NCBI GenBank assembly: GCA_022577435.1
Contig: JAKOON010000012.1
Span: 3,337,912-3,401,911, forward strand
From: Embiotoca jacksoni
Lineage: Eukaryota; Chordata; Actinopteri; Embiotocidae
DNA length: 64,000 nt
Reading direction: 5' to 3'
Shown: positions 36,600-49,598 of the stretch, one piece after another
Layout of the letters: each line of letters begins with the position of its first letter
Numbering within the stretch: the first letter of the stretch is position 1
Made by a program: the position numbers and the translations under genes
Notes under the pieces: model-generated
What the model saw: only the letters and a program-made list of their open reading frames with translations
Database searches by the model: none
What the model was told of the DNA's origin: nothing

Positions 36600-39500
36600 A
36601 TTTACTGTCCTTCAGTGTGCCATTGATTTTCTTCCATTTTAGAAATTCAAAAAGAGGTTGGGGAGTATTGACAATGTGGTGAAAGCCGGACATGCATTCT
36701 TGCTTGGCCGCACATCTTCTCGATCCAATGCCATTCCGGGCTTGCATCAGCTTGTTTACCAACCTTCCTCTTCAGTCGGAAAGACCTTACGCTGAAGCAA
36801 TGACCTTTTCTCAGAGCACTGTGCCCGTGCATTCTTGCCTCTTTCCCCACCTGCCTGTAAACACCAAACCCATCCTCATTCAGTTTGGCTACACATGGGT
36901 GGAGTTGCATTCCCACATTAAGAGTGAGAATAATTGTAAAGTCAGTCAGGTAACCTTGAAACTTTGCCCATCCATTATAAGAGCAGACAGGGTTAGCTGC
37001 TGCTTCTACTTTAACTTGACTAGATTTAGTCTTTTCTAATTCTCCCTCCAAATAACTATCATGGCCTACAACTTCATCTTTTTAATTTTCTCCTCTGCTG
37101 CTTGTAACCCCTTAACGCTGCCGCACCACCATTGCTTATTACCATAACTGTGCTCATAATGCTGAGAATTTCATTACGCTTGTCTGTTGAAGTTATGTTG
37201 GGTTTTATGTGGTTTTATTATCGGTGTGTGGTTGACCGTAGGCCGTTGTTAATAATGGGCGAAGCGGCAGTTTAACAACGACACTCCATTAACGGGTGCA
37301 TGCGCCACAGAGCACAGCCAGGATAATGTTATTAAACTGATTATTCAGGCCCCGTACAGCTCGGCTCTGCTGCAGACATCCCTTTGTTGAGAATTTTACA
37401 GAATTTTTCCATGTATTTCTTTTTCCAACGCTACAAACTTCTGCTTACTTTATGTCTGAGGTCGTGCCCCGGAATCGAAAAACAACCAAAAGGAGACCGT
37501 AACCAAAACAGAAAGACTTTTAAAAAATTGTCACGCTCAGTAGGAAAAAAAAAAAAATACAATGTTGCAAATTTAAAATGCCCTCCTGCATGTTAAATGC
37601 CAGCGAGCACCATTTTGTTTTGGCCTTTGAGTCAGTCATGAGTGAAAGTCTGTGTCCTCCCTAGCAGGCGTTGGTCCTGGGGATTCAGCCCGCATGCCAG
37701 AACAGACAAGATATGTATCAGGATTTCACACAGTGGAGCTGTCCCTGAGGTAGAATGCTCTGCTTACGAGGGAGAGAAGTGTAGTTTCCTGTGACATTTT
37801 GACCTTGATAGTGCATCATGGATAAACCACTGGACAACAGCTTCGGGTGATGCAGGAGCTGTGCAGAGAATACAGAATGTTTTGTCTAGCGCTGGCAGTG
37901 TTTTATCCAGATAAGGATGCAGATCTGTAACATTAAGTCAGGCAGCTCCTCACTTGTGTCAACAGTTAGGATGGTACACAACACACACTTCCTGGCAACC
38001 CTCAGTACACCAACTTACATGTGAAGGTGAGTTACACCAAACGCAACACCTCAATGACTAAAGCATAGCAGTACCAGCCATTTGTAACTGTATGTCATTG
38101 CCTACTGCTGTTCTCGTCACGGTCACTTGGTTTTGTATGTGCATCCTGCATATGTTGTGTCAAATGGCTGAAAATGAAGGAGTGGAGTTCGCTGGAGAAG
38201 CAGGTGTTTTCCCCTCATTACTTCCTGACAATGCCCCATCTGGTGCGGGGGAGCTGCTGCCACCGACTCCTGCCAACCCGGGAACAAACACTCGCCGGAG
38301 CTGACAGGGAAAAATGGGATGGGATGGGAATTAGGGAATGAGTGGGGAAGATATTATCCCCGCCAAAACAACAAAGTTAAAACTTGTGTCAAGAAATAAA
38401 ATCAGTAAGTAGAGAGAGCCTGGAGCTGAGACTCTTAAGGTACCACAGATTCATCAGAAGAGGCCAGCTATGAAGCGAGAGTTCAAAGCAACTTTATGGA
38501 AGTCAAGGGCAGAAATATTGACATTAATATTAATATTGAGGGACTGCTTTGATGCTTTTCTGCCTGATTGTACTTTTCTGACTGTTTAAACCAAGCTGAC
38601 CGAAATGTCTGGAGGATCTGTGGCAGATAAAAGAGGCCAAAGCAGATGGGACCCATGACTTGCTATCCCTCAATGTTACCTGAGTGGGGCGCTAAAGCTA
38701 CAGTTTCAAAAAGCTGCCGACAAGCCCTGAAGGCTACAAGTCCATGGTATAACACTAGATTAGGGAGGGAAAAAAAAAAAGAGATGTGGAAAGAGAAACA
38801 ATTTTCATAATGGAACAGCGCTCTCTGACTGGAAAACACAATTATGGGCAAACTGTGTCCACAGCATGAGGGTAAAGTTAAAGAGCCCCTTTAGCAGGAC
38901 CTAATAGGCCCTGACTACAGATGAGCAGAAACACTGGCTAGTCTTTAGCATAAGTTTTTGTTCCGGGCCATTAGCGTCATTGTGAACGGTGATTTAACCG
39001 AATACATTCAGGTCTGTTCCCTCCTTGATGAGTCCTGTGCGTATTTGGAGACAAAGCAGCTCCTGCAACTGCATTTAATCTCCAAACACCCAGAGGCTGC
39101 TGCATGGACTGATTTGGCAGCGAGTTTCCTCTAGTTTTGATCACCAAATACGCAGAGAAAAAAAAAGACACTTACAGAAACAAACTCCCGTTTGCCACCA
39201 TGCAAAACTAAAATGTGGAAATAGTGAGTCCACCTGACAAACAGATGAGCATACGCGTGCCTCTTAATCTGCGTAATCTTTTTCCAATTGATTTCGGAGC
39301 ACAATTCATAATTGCAACACTGTTGCGTCTGAATTCAAACAATGAAAATATGTTTCATTTCCGTCATCTCAATTATTTTGTTCCGCTTTTTTTTTTTTTT
39401 CTTTTTTTTTTTCAGTCTGTAGGGCGGAATTTAAAATAAATTGGTTATTTGCGTCGGGAAATTAATGTTGGTTATCAATCGCATTTGGAGCGAATTGATT

Positions 39501-39650
39501 TCAATTAACTGGAAGACGCAGCCCTTCTTCCCTCCCCAGTTCTCCTCCAGTAAAGACCATTTCTTTTTTAAAGCCCAACCCCTCGCTCTCATCCGCACAC
39601 CCCTCCACCTGCTCCTGCTCTCCGCAATTGGTCAGAGCGACGCGCGGGCC
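36600..39650. other. Intergenic DNA before the last gene
   Basis: No exon recognised. Two stretches look less random than the rest: about 37,090-37,330 and about 39,210-39,500. The second has several ATTAAT/AATTGATT homeodomain-type cores. They could be regulatory DNA of the gene starting at 39.7 kb, but nothing in the sequence proves this. Confidence 0.4.
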
Positions 39651-40002
39651 CGCCCTGTTGGCAAGCTTTTAAATATATTTACAATGTAAAGTAACCAAGA
39701 AAAACCGGCCAAGCCTTCATATTCAAGCATTCAGAGGAAGAGAAAAGTGGGTGTGTATGAGAGGGACCATTACTATGTAAAGAGCTGCTCGTACTCTCAG
39801 CGCTTGATAAAACACACACTCGTTCACGCACAATCCTACGCGCGCGCACTCTCTATCTGACACACACACACATACACACACACACACACACAAACACAGA
39901 CGCTGAAGGCGCTGTCGGGAGAGTGAACCTGCGGGTTCATGTCACTCTGATTTCTCCGAAGAAGAGGAATACTAAGGAAAAGATTGGAGGGAAATACCAG
40001 CG
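39600..40002 (+). promoter_or_regulatory. Promoter and 5' UTR of the gene at 40 kb
   Basis: A GC-rich segment (GCGACGCGCGGGCCCGCCC, about 39,638-39,656) is followed by a TATA-like AAATATAT (39671-39678), so transcription may start near 39,700. The leader includes a CA-rich tract (39,861-39,895) and leads without another splice acceptor to ATG at 40003 in the context CCAGCGATGG. Confidence 0.5.
39861..39895. repeat. Imperfect (CA)n microsatellite
   Basis: Short CA tract with a CATA interruption in the presumed 5' UTR of the gene starting at 40003. Confidence 0.8.
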
Positions 40003-40075
40003 ATGGCTTTCGCGACCGTGTGGAACTACTGCGTCCCTCTCACCATCATCACAGTCGCCTGCCTGGTGAACACTG
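40003..40075 (+). CDS. Signal-peptide first exon of an unidentified secreted or membrane protein
   Basis: The exon encodes 24 residues plus one base: MAFATVWNYC, then a hydrophobic run (PLTIITVACLV) ending NT, then donor GTAAGG. This is a typical signal peptide whose phase-1 donor precedes extracellular domains in many receptors and adhesion proteins. No following exon is visible in the remaining 24 kb, so the gene continues beyond the window. Human 1p35 genes near TAF12 with short secretory first exons and long first introns include PTPRU and SDC3; neither can be confirmed from these 24 residues. Confidence that it is a real coding exon is moderate, in its identity very low. Confidence 0.55.
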
Positions 40076-41411
40076 GTAAGGCTCAAACGAGTGAATGAGT
40101 GTGAGGTGAATGGGAAGAGTGTGCGAAGCCGCCGCTTCAATGTGTTGGGGGGGCTTTTCCACGCAAGTTTGTGCGGAAGAACCCCCCCCCCCCCCCCTAA
40201 GAAGTCCCCTATGAAGAAACTACATTACGCTTAAAAATACTCCTGACTTGTCAAGCAGGAGAAGTGGAAGGAGGAGGAGGAGGAGGAGCGCACGACGGGA
40301 CAAGAACACGTGCAGATATTCGGGTTCACTATCACTTTGCGGACCTCTGTCAATATTCACTGCTGGGTAATTAGACTCAAAGCCTTCTGCGCAAGCCCGG
40401 GCTGTATTGCCACTTAGGTATGAGTCACTGTGTTTGACCACTTCTTGTAACTGATAAAAGACCCTAAAAGACCTCAAGATAAAAACAAAAGTGAAAGGCG
40501 CATACTCGCTGTCACTTTTTTTTTTTTGCCCTCGTGCGTCATAGCATTTTGCTTCGGCTATTCTCTCTGGGCTGACCGTGATTAGGATGTAGGAGCCGTT
40601 GTGTGTGGCCGGATGGGATCCCGTGACATGTAGCCTGTGCGTACAGCCATGCACGCAGAGCTCCGATTAAATGTTCTGACAGCCACACAAGAGCTCATAA
40701 CAAATGCCCGCAGTGGACCAGCTGTGTGTCAGTCAACAGACCCAGCAGTGGTGTTTGTTACTGCTTTTGTAGTCTGCAGTAGTGTGAGGGACTAAACAGA
40801 CCATTGAGACCTCTCCTTATCAGATACAATAACATTTAACAATCTATTACAAAGCCTTGTGAAGACAACTGCAGTGCCTTTGTTGCTTTTATCCTCCCCC
40901 ACTGGAGCATCTCAGCCTGGGATAGTCCTGCATTGCTTCCTTACAGGCACAATAGAGTTCATGGTCACTCACTCCCCTCTAGCAAGTGCAGCTGCAGCAA
41001 AATAGGGATTTGGATTATGCTCCATCATGAGCAACTTCAGCTTGATATTTTGTTCTATCTGCGTGGATGTGAATTGGAATAGAAACTCGTAACAAACCTG
41101 ATTAAATTTTACCCAAAGCGTCAGTGATTCTGACTGAGCAGGGATGATAACGAGGATGTGCACGCTGATGCTGCTCTGCTGGTTTGTGTCCTGTGGTTGT
41201 TGTGATTTGTGTTGCTTTGTTTACGTTGTCCTGTGAAAGGGTTAAGTGCTTGGTCGGGCATTGTCAGTCAGTCCTGTGCTGCGCTGTTGTGATGATGTCT
41301 CCTATACGTGGAGAGGGCTACATTGCTCCACAGCCACCCTGGCTGCACTGATACCAACCTCACCGTGGCCTGTGTATTGATTTCTTCCCTTGGGATGTGT
41401 TTCTGTGTGTG

Positions 41412-41412
<1 letters not shown>

Positions 41413-41453
<41 letters not shown>
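41413..41453. repeat. (TG)n microsatellite
   Basis: About 20 uninterrupted TG units. Confidence 0.95.
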
Positions 41454-41455
<2 letters not shown>

Positions 41456-41544
41456 TTGCATGTCTGCTCCTGGAACAGTGAATGGTTGATTTGTATGCAT
41501 GAGATGTAGGCGTTTGTATGTTCATCAGACCAGAGTACTGTATA

Positions 41545-41546
<2 letters not shown>

Positions 41547-41582
<36 letters not shown>
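41547..41582. repeat. (GT)n microsatellite
   Basis: About 18 GT units, 95 bases after the previous array. Confidence 0.95.
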
Positions 41583-41584
<2 letters not shown>

Positions 41585-42213
41585 CTGCATCTGCGTGCCC
41601 ATTTATGAATATGCGTGCACGTTGCAAGTAAATGTGCTTTATGTCAGCGTGTGTGCATGCGCGTGTGCGCGGGGCTTTGCCTGAGCTGCAGGCAACCTCA
41701 GCTGGGGGCTGCTCACTGATCACTGTCATTAATCTAGCCTCTGACAGGGGCCGAGAGAGACTGGAGGCTGGGGGCTTCAGGGGTGATACAGGGAGGAGGT
41801 GGGTGGAGGAAGGAGGGAGAGGAGGAAGTGTAAAGATCTCTGTTTTTAAACACCTTGAAAATGTGTACATGTACTGTGTGTGTTAAAAAAAAAAAACAAT
41901 TTATTATTTTGATAAATCTGCTTGTCTTTGCCTTTTTTCAAGCAAAGAAAAAGAGAGAGAAAAGGTGGGAGGGGATGGGAGTTGGCGGTTGTTATTATGC
42001 CAGGGTAGATATGAACAGATTGATTGGGTAGATAGATGGATGAGTGGACAGATAGATTGAGGGGGTGCTGTGTAGGACACTTGGCCCTCCTCCGTGGAAC
42101 GAGGGAGAGACAGAAGGATGGAGAGAGCAAGAGAGGCAGAATAGAGCGAAGGAGAGAGGAATCATGGGAGAAGAAAGGCAGAAAGACTTCACAGTGTGTC
42201 TGACGGGCAGGCC

Positions 42214-42219
<6 letters not shown>

Positions 42220-42270
<51 letters not shown>
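42220..42270. repeat. (AC)n microsatellite
   Basis: About 25 uninterrupted AC units. Confidence 0.95.
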
Positions 42271-42274
<4 letters not shown>

Positions 42275-42659
42275 GAGTCAGTGCTGTTTGTGTGCAGAGT
42301 GCAGTGTGGAGGTGGCTGATCCACAGCAGCTGTGGGCCAAAACTTTCACCGCACGTACTGTAACAAATGCTGTTAACTCCACCTTTGCTGCTTGCCTGCC
42401 CTTAATCGCCACCCTCCATCACTTCCATTCTTACACCTCATCCCCATTTCTCTCCCATGCCTCCATTACCACCTGCCTTATCACCGTGTGCATTAAATCA
42501 CCTCCATTTGTTTATTTGAATGTGTGCAATGAGAGCCATCCGTTTCAGCTTGTTCCCCATCATCCTGGTTGGACCTTGGCTGGAGCTCTGCTGGTTGAAA
42601 AATGGCTGCAGTTGGACGTACTTGTGGGAGGAGATTTGAATACCAATTATAGCTGGTAT

Positions 42660-42742
42660 GTGCGTGTGCGCACGCACACTCGCGCACACACTCGCACACA
42701 CACTCGCGCACACACACACACACTCACACTCACACACACATA
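42660..42742. repeat. Imperfect CA-rich tract with ACTCGC interruptions
   Basis: CA dinucleotides broken at intervals by CTCGC, forming a higher-order pattern ACTCGCACAC. It creates spurious frames on both strands. Confidence 0.8.
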
Positions 42743-45700
42743 CAGAGAAGCCATGCATAAATCAATGTCGCTGTGAGTCACAGAAGGGAGGCTTGGCGTG
42801 TAAATGCAAACATCAAGGGAAATGCTGTACACACCAAAAAATATGGACATGTACGAGCACACGCATAAGTCAGAGATACGTGTGCATACTCACATGCACC
42901 TTGCCTATAGTAAGCTTACGGCGTAGTACATTAGAGTTTCCTTTGAACATAGGAATCGTACTGCTTATGCAAGAGTTTGTCTGAGCCCAATTGCAGTTTT
43001 TGATGCTTGTCAGGAACAGTTTGCATCATGCCAGAATTAAGATTGCCTTCTTACTTTCTTCCACCCTTGTCCTGGGCTTGCTATTTCAGCGTCTTTCTTT
43101 GTTCTTTAATACGCTGAAAAAGTCTTCACCGCGAGCCAAGGTTTATCCTTTGATCCAAACCTTGGAGGATAATTCACCCCCAAAATAAAATAAACTTGTC
43201 AACATTTTAATTAAAAAGAGCAAGACCTCCCCTCCCAGCTCTCTGCCCTGCCATCTGCTGGTTCACGGTGTAAATGTGAGCCCAGCAAACAATCAGATTT
43301 CAGTCTTACATTCTTTTCTTTTCCTCTGATTCCATGTCTTTTGTAGGTCTAAATAATTGGACAACCTGAACTTGGCAGACGGTGCTGGCATGCCCGTAAA
43401 CAAGAGAAGCTGAAATGAGCCTTTTTAAAAAAAAAAAAAATACGCTGCCTGCTGCTGTTGTTCACGGCCCTGTTTGATCAACTGATGCAGTCTTAAAGGG
43501 TCCTGACAGGGTGGCTCACTATCTCAGCTGAGCAACTGCTTCGGCATAAGCTCCATAAACAAATTGGCCCGTGTCGCTTCTTGGGAAAGTGACGACTGAA
43601 AGAGTTACAGAACTAAGTGTGAGCTGGTTTTATTCTCCCTTTGGGCTTTTATTGGTCCATTACTCAGAAGCAGAAGTTTCTAGGCTCACCGTTTAGTGCA
43701 GGTGATGTATTTTACAGTAATTATCTCCTAATCTGCCCTCCGGTCTTCAGTGCAATCCATAACTCCTTGTTTTGAAGTGCTGTTGTTTCACACAATGATT
43801 GCATCTCAAAAACCTCCTCCGGCAATATAGACTAGGTCCAGAGAAGATTTTATTTTTACACTGACTTAAATACAAATAAATGGAAATAAGACATGAGTCG
43901 TTTTGTTTTTTCTGCAAGGACACATCATATGACTCGGCCACCTTTTTCACATCCTTAATTTCTGTTTCGTCCTCATAGAGAGGTTCCTGCAAACAGAATA
44001 TGTGAGGCACAGTGATTGAAAGGGGCATACAAAGACACCAATTGCTAATTTAATCCTTATATCTCATTTTACCATTTGTTTAATTGTCCATTAGCGAAAC
44101 TTTCTGTCAATCTAATCAGGCCAGCACTAATGTAGAAACACTCTTTGTGGCTGCCACCTCATCTCCTTCCCATTACTATTCCCCAGACAGCGCCACTTGT
44201 GATTATCATACTGGTGATCTATGTTGTCCTTACATGTCGCTCTCTTGGAACAACTGGCGTTTCACCAACTTTGCTGCTGAAGTTTTTTAATGCTGAGTCG
44301 GATGCCAAGGACGTCTCCTCCATTTGCTGGCATCCAAAGCCTGCCAATCAATCCAGTGCTCTTAACTCCATCTGATTGGCTCAGTGCAAAAGCAAAACGC
44401 CCCCTCCCTCCCTCTCCCCCCACAGCCCCCACCTTTGGGTGCAGCTTTCCATACTGTGACCTGATGTCCCCTGAGCCAGCAGCTTTTCTCCATCTACTGA
44501 CCCCTCTCACTGTATATTTGTCTTTGCCGCGGGACATTGAAATCAGTAAACCGCAATTGCCTCAGCATGGCTTATTTGTGCTGTACACAAAGGCATTTGC
44601 TATGTATGCTTTCCACTGGGGTACAAGTGTACTTATGTCAAAGACATTCATTGCTGAATGCGATCGACGGGAAAGAGACGAAGGGAGAAAGGGGATCCTG
44701 AGTTAAAAAAAACAGCATTACAACTCTTAGCGCCATTGGGTGAGCATTCCTCGCTATTGGCGGCACAGTTACCATGACTAAGAGTAAACGTTTATACCTC
44801 CTGCTTGGCCCTGGGCTTGTTTAACATCCCCACTTGCTGCTGTGACACCTGTCTCCAGAGCTCCCGTAGGGCGCTCAGCTAACGTGGCCAGACAGCGGCC
44901 TCCGGTAACGCCAGTAACCAAGGTGATTATCCCCACTCAGGCGCTGCAATGGAGCCCTCACCAGCCGTGACTGGACGAGCGTGGCTGATTGAGCTGAAAA
45001 GGGCAAGTGCCTAAAATTGAAGAGCTGGAGATTGTGTACTCTGCCAGCGTGGAGGCTCATACACACCCCCCATCTGGAAGACTTGATGTAGAGACAAGAG
45101 GAGGCAAAGATGACTGGTCCTGAGGCGTGCGCCAAGTGGTAACGGAGGATCAGAAATGGGCTTAAATCTAGGTGAAACTGTCAAGCTAGGCACGGCGGTT
45201 GCCAACAAGACCGCATTTCCCTTCACCCTTGGGAGGCCTGTGTGTCCAGTGGAGGCTGGCTGATGAAGAGTGACCAGGCTTAGCTGGGGCACCGAGGGAC
45301 TGATGGGGTCACAGAGGGAGAGGGAAAGAGACGCGCAGAGAGAGGGAGAGATGGCTGGCTGCACAGTATATAAAAGAGACGGAAGGAAGAGAGCAAGAGC
45401 AAGTAGGGGAGGGAAAGCGCCAGGGGCATGCGTCACAGACCAGTGGAGCAGGGAGGAGCAGAGCAGAGGAGAAAGTCAGGCATAGAGGAGTCCAACAAAT
45501 GAGTGAATGATTGCAGGATTTCAGCTCTAAAATGGAAGGGTGTTTATAAAAAAAAAAAAAAAGACAAGAGAGAGAGCGAGAGAAAGCCACCGCTGCGGCC
45601 CAGAATGACCGATTTGATATAAGGCCACAAAAAATGAGGAAGGAGGAAAGGGTGCGATTTAGAAGGTGGGACCAAAGAGGGGAAAAATACAGGGTGCTGG

Positions 45701-45866
45701 TGTGAGAAGAGGATGGGGGTGAGGAGGAGGAGGAGGAGGAGGAAGAGGAGAGACAGAGAGATGGATGGAGATACATTAGAGATAAAGACAGAGAGAGGGC
45801 AAGAACTGTGTAGGTGACCACACCTGAGAGACAAGATGTCATGATCGATGAGGTCACACATATGCT

Positions 45867-45867
<1 letters not shown>

Positions 45868-45908
<41 letters not shown>
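45868..45908. repeat. (CA)n microsatellite
   Basis: About 20 CA units. GA- and GGA-rich purine tracts lie to its left (45,300-45,800). Confidence 0.95.
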
Positions 45909-45913
<5 letters not shown>

Positions 45914-47984
45914 TGAAATAGTCTCCCCGCAGCTCATGGCCAGTCCTCCCACCGTCAGCGAAGCTCCACACTGCTTCTGCTCGGCGAATTAGACACCCAC
46001 ACACGTACAGGGCTATTCATCTGTCTGCCATTTAGAATCCTTCTTCATATCATTGCCATTAATAGGTTTGCTTTGATGAGATTGTCGGATGCTGAAAATT
46101 GCCAGTCAAAGCAGTGCACTATCTACTGGGAAATCAGACGGAGATTTTCAGAATGCAGACACAACAATGCTGAAGAGGTCTCAGATGAGTTTTCTATCTT
46201 AGAGAACTCTCAAAATGTCTCTCCCACGAGTGCCAAATTCATTCAAGCTTTGACCATTTCTGGCATAGATAAAATAGTCGTGTCAAAAACCTGTACAGTA
46301 CAGAAACCTGCAATTGCGACAATTTTGCTACTTTTAGTCAAACATATGACCTCTGTCCTATTCATGAATGTTAAATGCATTTTGAAAGCATTTGAAGTTT
46401 GGTGAAAAAAATGATGTTGCCTTGAAAAGATTGTATTTAGTGAGCAAAAGATGATCATAGATTATTTGTGGGAATGCTAGTAAAGAAAACACATTCTGGT
46501 TTACTGTATGCTCTTTAAATACCCGATGCTATCGTTCAGCTAAAGAAAAGTGATAACAGCAGCTGCCAATAGATCAAACTCAGATTGCCTGACTCCACTC
46601 TGGACAGAAGCCAAGTGATTGTTGACACAGCTTCTGAAAAAAAAAAAAAGTCGACCATAGCTTCCACTATACTTCCCTGATGCATCCTTGCACTCTCTCA
46701 GCTGCTTGTCTCTTATCTGTCTATTCTTCTCTGTGTTTATTTCTCCAGCCTAAGACAAGGGCCTCAACATCAGGAGTAGTAAGCTTTGATCCGCTTCATT
46801 AGCAAACTGTAAACAACATTAATTAGAGGCAATTAATTAGCAGCACATGAAAACAATCCTCGAAAAAGTTGGCCGCTCTCAAAGACCCCCAGGTGCGCGT
46901 AGGAAGGAAAGAGTGAGAGAGAGATGGACAAAGGAAGAAGAAAGAAAAAGGAAAAAAAAAAAACGAGAGGGGGAAAAAGCCAGCAGTCATGCTTAATGTG
47001 CTGGTGTGAGATTTACCGCAATGATTTGCTGGGCTCTTTTGAGATTCATAAGATCATCAATTCATGCTCTGCTTTCAGCAACAAAAGTGAGGCTATGCAG
47101 CCGTCTGCACTGAAGTAAAGAGAAGAGTAGAGAAAAGAAGCTGGGCCAAATTGGATTGGTGCTGCGATTGTTTCTGCAGAGATTGTTACAGTTGGCAAGG
47201 CCACTTAAAAAGTGGCCAAGTACCAATGACCTTGAGGAAAGCTCTGGCTGATTCTCTCCCAGGATTCATTTTCTCCTGGGCGGCTGAAGGTGCATTTAAG
47301 TGCACACCTGCTGATTCACCTTGTGGCCATTAACAGGTACACCCTTCCCCCCCATCTCACCTCCCATAAAGCATCACCAGCAGAGAGAAGCGGTGCTTGA
47401 CTCACATCCGCAGACGTGGACTAATAATGTTATCATTGACCACAGAAGGACCATGTCTCTCCTTTTCTGGCCATTGCAGTAGAGGAGTGGAACAGGCGTA
47501 CAGTGTGTGATATTGAATGAGTTTGACACAGGCCTTGGGCGCTAGGCGCCGCTGCATAGCAACTGCCACCCGCTGGGCCATACTGGTGAACTGAGCTGTG
47601 AAGCAGCTTGCAGGGGCCAGTGGGGTTCTGTGGATGGTACCAAAGTCATTTTAGCTTTTGTGGACTCTGTAGCCATGGACAGCAAGTGTTTTTTGTGTCT
47701 ACATTATATATCCAACAGCACTCACAGCACGACAGTGTCGCCTCTTGACTGCATATATAGTAACATACTTTATTGCTAGAGAAACTAATAAAAGAGAGCT
47801 GTAGGGGAATGTGCTTTCTTTCTTGATTACTTTTTTCTTCCCCTAAGGCAATGATAGTTATCATCTCTTCTTCCTTTATCAGAGCAACTCTGTCTGATGT
47901 TTTAGTCACCAAGATTTAATTTTGCTGTATTTCTGATCCAAAGTGACCCATGATATATGATTTTTACTTTTTTAAGACTTGTAT

Positions 47985-48324
47985 TTTCCATCCATTATCT
48001 TTAATTTAATATAAAACCCATCCCAGCTCACTTTGGGCAAAGGCAGGGTACACCCCGGACAGGTCGCCAGTCCATCACAGGGCCAACACACAGAGAAAGA
48101 CCATTCACGGTCTCATTTACGCCCAAGGGTAATTTGTAGAACCACCAATTAACCCGAGGTGCATGTTTTTGGATAGTGGGAGGAAGCCAGAGCACCCGGA
48201 GAGAACCCACGCAGGCACAGGGAGAACATGCAAACTCTGCACAGAAAGGCCCAGGCTTGGATTTGAACCCTTCAAACCTTTTTGCTTCGAGGCGACAATG
48301 CTAACCGCTACACCACTGTGCCGC
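47985..48324 (-). mobile_element. tRNA-derived SINE, DANA/mermaid-like
   Basis: On the minus strand, from 48,324, the sequence begins GCGGCACAGTGG with a box A-like TAGCGGTTAGC, then a box B-like GGTTCAAATCC about 55 bases later. This is the two-part pol III promoter of a tRNA-derived SINE. The body has the conserved segments TTTGCATGTTCTCCC, GCGTGGGTTCTCTCCGGGTG and CAGTCCATCACAGGGCCAAC-type ends well known in teleost genomes. A TGGATGGA-like 3' end lies near 47,985. Nearly full-length with point changes; exact family name uncertain. Confidence 0.8.
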
Positions 48325-48624
48325 ATGATTAACATTTTCCAATTATCAGAATTTACTGTCTATATATAGATGTGTATTTCATGTTCGGGAATAAAATACA
48401 CTCTTTTGTTTTGATAAAATCACATAAACAATAATAAAAATGGTGCAATAGACATCCATCTAGGAGATTTCAACCATCCAATTATGCTTTGGTGCTAATA
48501 GTCACAGAAATTACACAAATGATCCAGAAACCCCTCTCAATTTTCTGTAGGTACAAAATATACCCAAAACGTTAATTAGGTTCATTGCATACAGTCAGTA
48601 TAATAATTTTTACCTCATTATATA

Positions 48625-49197
48625 TAGGGCTGGGTACTAAACTTTGATACTTTATGGCAACGGCTGAACGGTTTTGTACCATCTAGTATCAAAAAATGCC
48701 TATTTCGATACCTCGGCCACAAGCACACAAACACGCTTTCAATTTAAAACGCATAACTTTTTCTCTGTTTCCACAGGAGAAAATCTCTTTAGCGTCAGTG
48801 AACCACAGTATTTACCATATGTAGCCTTTATATGAGCTGCCTGGCCATGTAGATAAAATCGCTCAGTTTGAATTTGGGTAAATATTACATTCAGATGCCT
48901 TGTTTTACTCCTTAAAATGAACTTTTGGTCAAATATCATGCAGCAGGCAGGCTGGAGTCTATTGATGTTATGTGAAAATTGTAGCTACAGAAAAGAACGT
49001 GGGTTACACTCTCCCCATCTAAACTGCATGAAAACTAAAGGTTTTTTATCGTAATGTATGATGTAAATTTATTTTTCTTAAAAGGGATTTTATTAAATTT
49101 GGAATGGAATTAAAAAAAAAAAGTGTCTTGAAGGAACATCTATCAAAGTCAAGGCATCGTTAACGGTATGGAGCATTTTCAACAATATCCAGCCGTA
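48625..49197. mobile_element. Probable hAT-type MITE
   Basis: The left end TAGGGCTGGGTACTAAAC and the right end (reverse complement TACGGCTGGATATTG) are imperfect inverted repeats, and the start GGGCTGGGTA followed by repeated TGATAC/GATACC motifs is common to fish non-autonomous hAT elements. There is no transposase frame inside. Matching target duplications are not evident, so boundaries are approximate. Confidence 0.5.
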
Positions 49198-49540
49198 ATC
49201 ATATATTTAGCATCAAACAATTCAACTGTAAACAAAAACATCGGGGAGAAGTCATGGAGAAGTCAGGGGGAAGTGGAGGTAAAATTTTGTTTTCTGACAG
49301 CACTAATTGTACATGCAATTATAACTGACGCTTATTTACCATGGTGATGGACTTGAGTTGCATTGAGGAAAGCGATTTATGAGCTTATGGGGAAAATTAA
49401 AAACAAACATAAACCACTGGTAATTAAAAACCAGGTCGATCCCAAATGATGACTGATGTATTACTCGCTGGCTGTGTTACAGAAATGGGCACAAATCTGT
49501 AACAAAGCAGACAGACAGGTTGGCAAGTAGGCTAATGCAC

Positions 49541-49589
<49 letters not shown>
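49541..49589. repeat. (CT)n microsatellite
   Basis: About 24 CT units followed by a short CA run. Confidence 0.95.

Positions 49590-49598
<9 letters not shown>

Noticed and set aside
41268..41870. 200-codon minus-strand open frame
   Set aside because: It consists largely of Thr-His runs from the two GT microsatellites.
45309..46004. 231-codon minus-strand open frame
   Set aside because: It reads through a CA microsatellite and GGA-rich tracts, giving Cys-Val and poly-Ser runs; low-complexity artefact.
48250..48321. Box A and box B of a possible functional tRNA gene
   Set aside because: The pol III boxes belong to a tRNA-derived SINE; the cloverleaf is not maintained.
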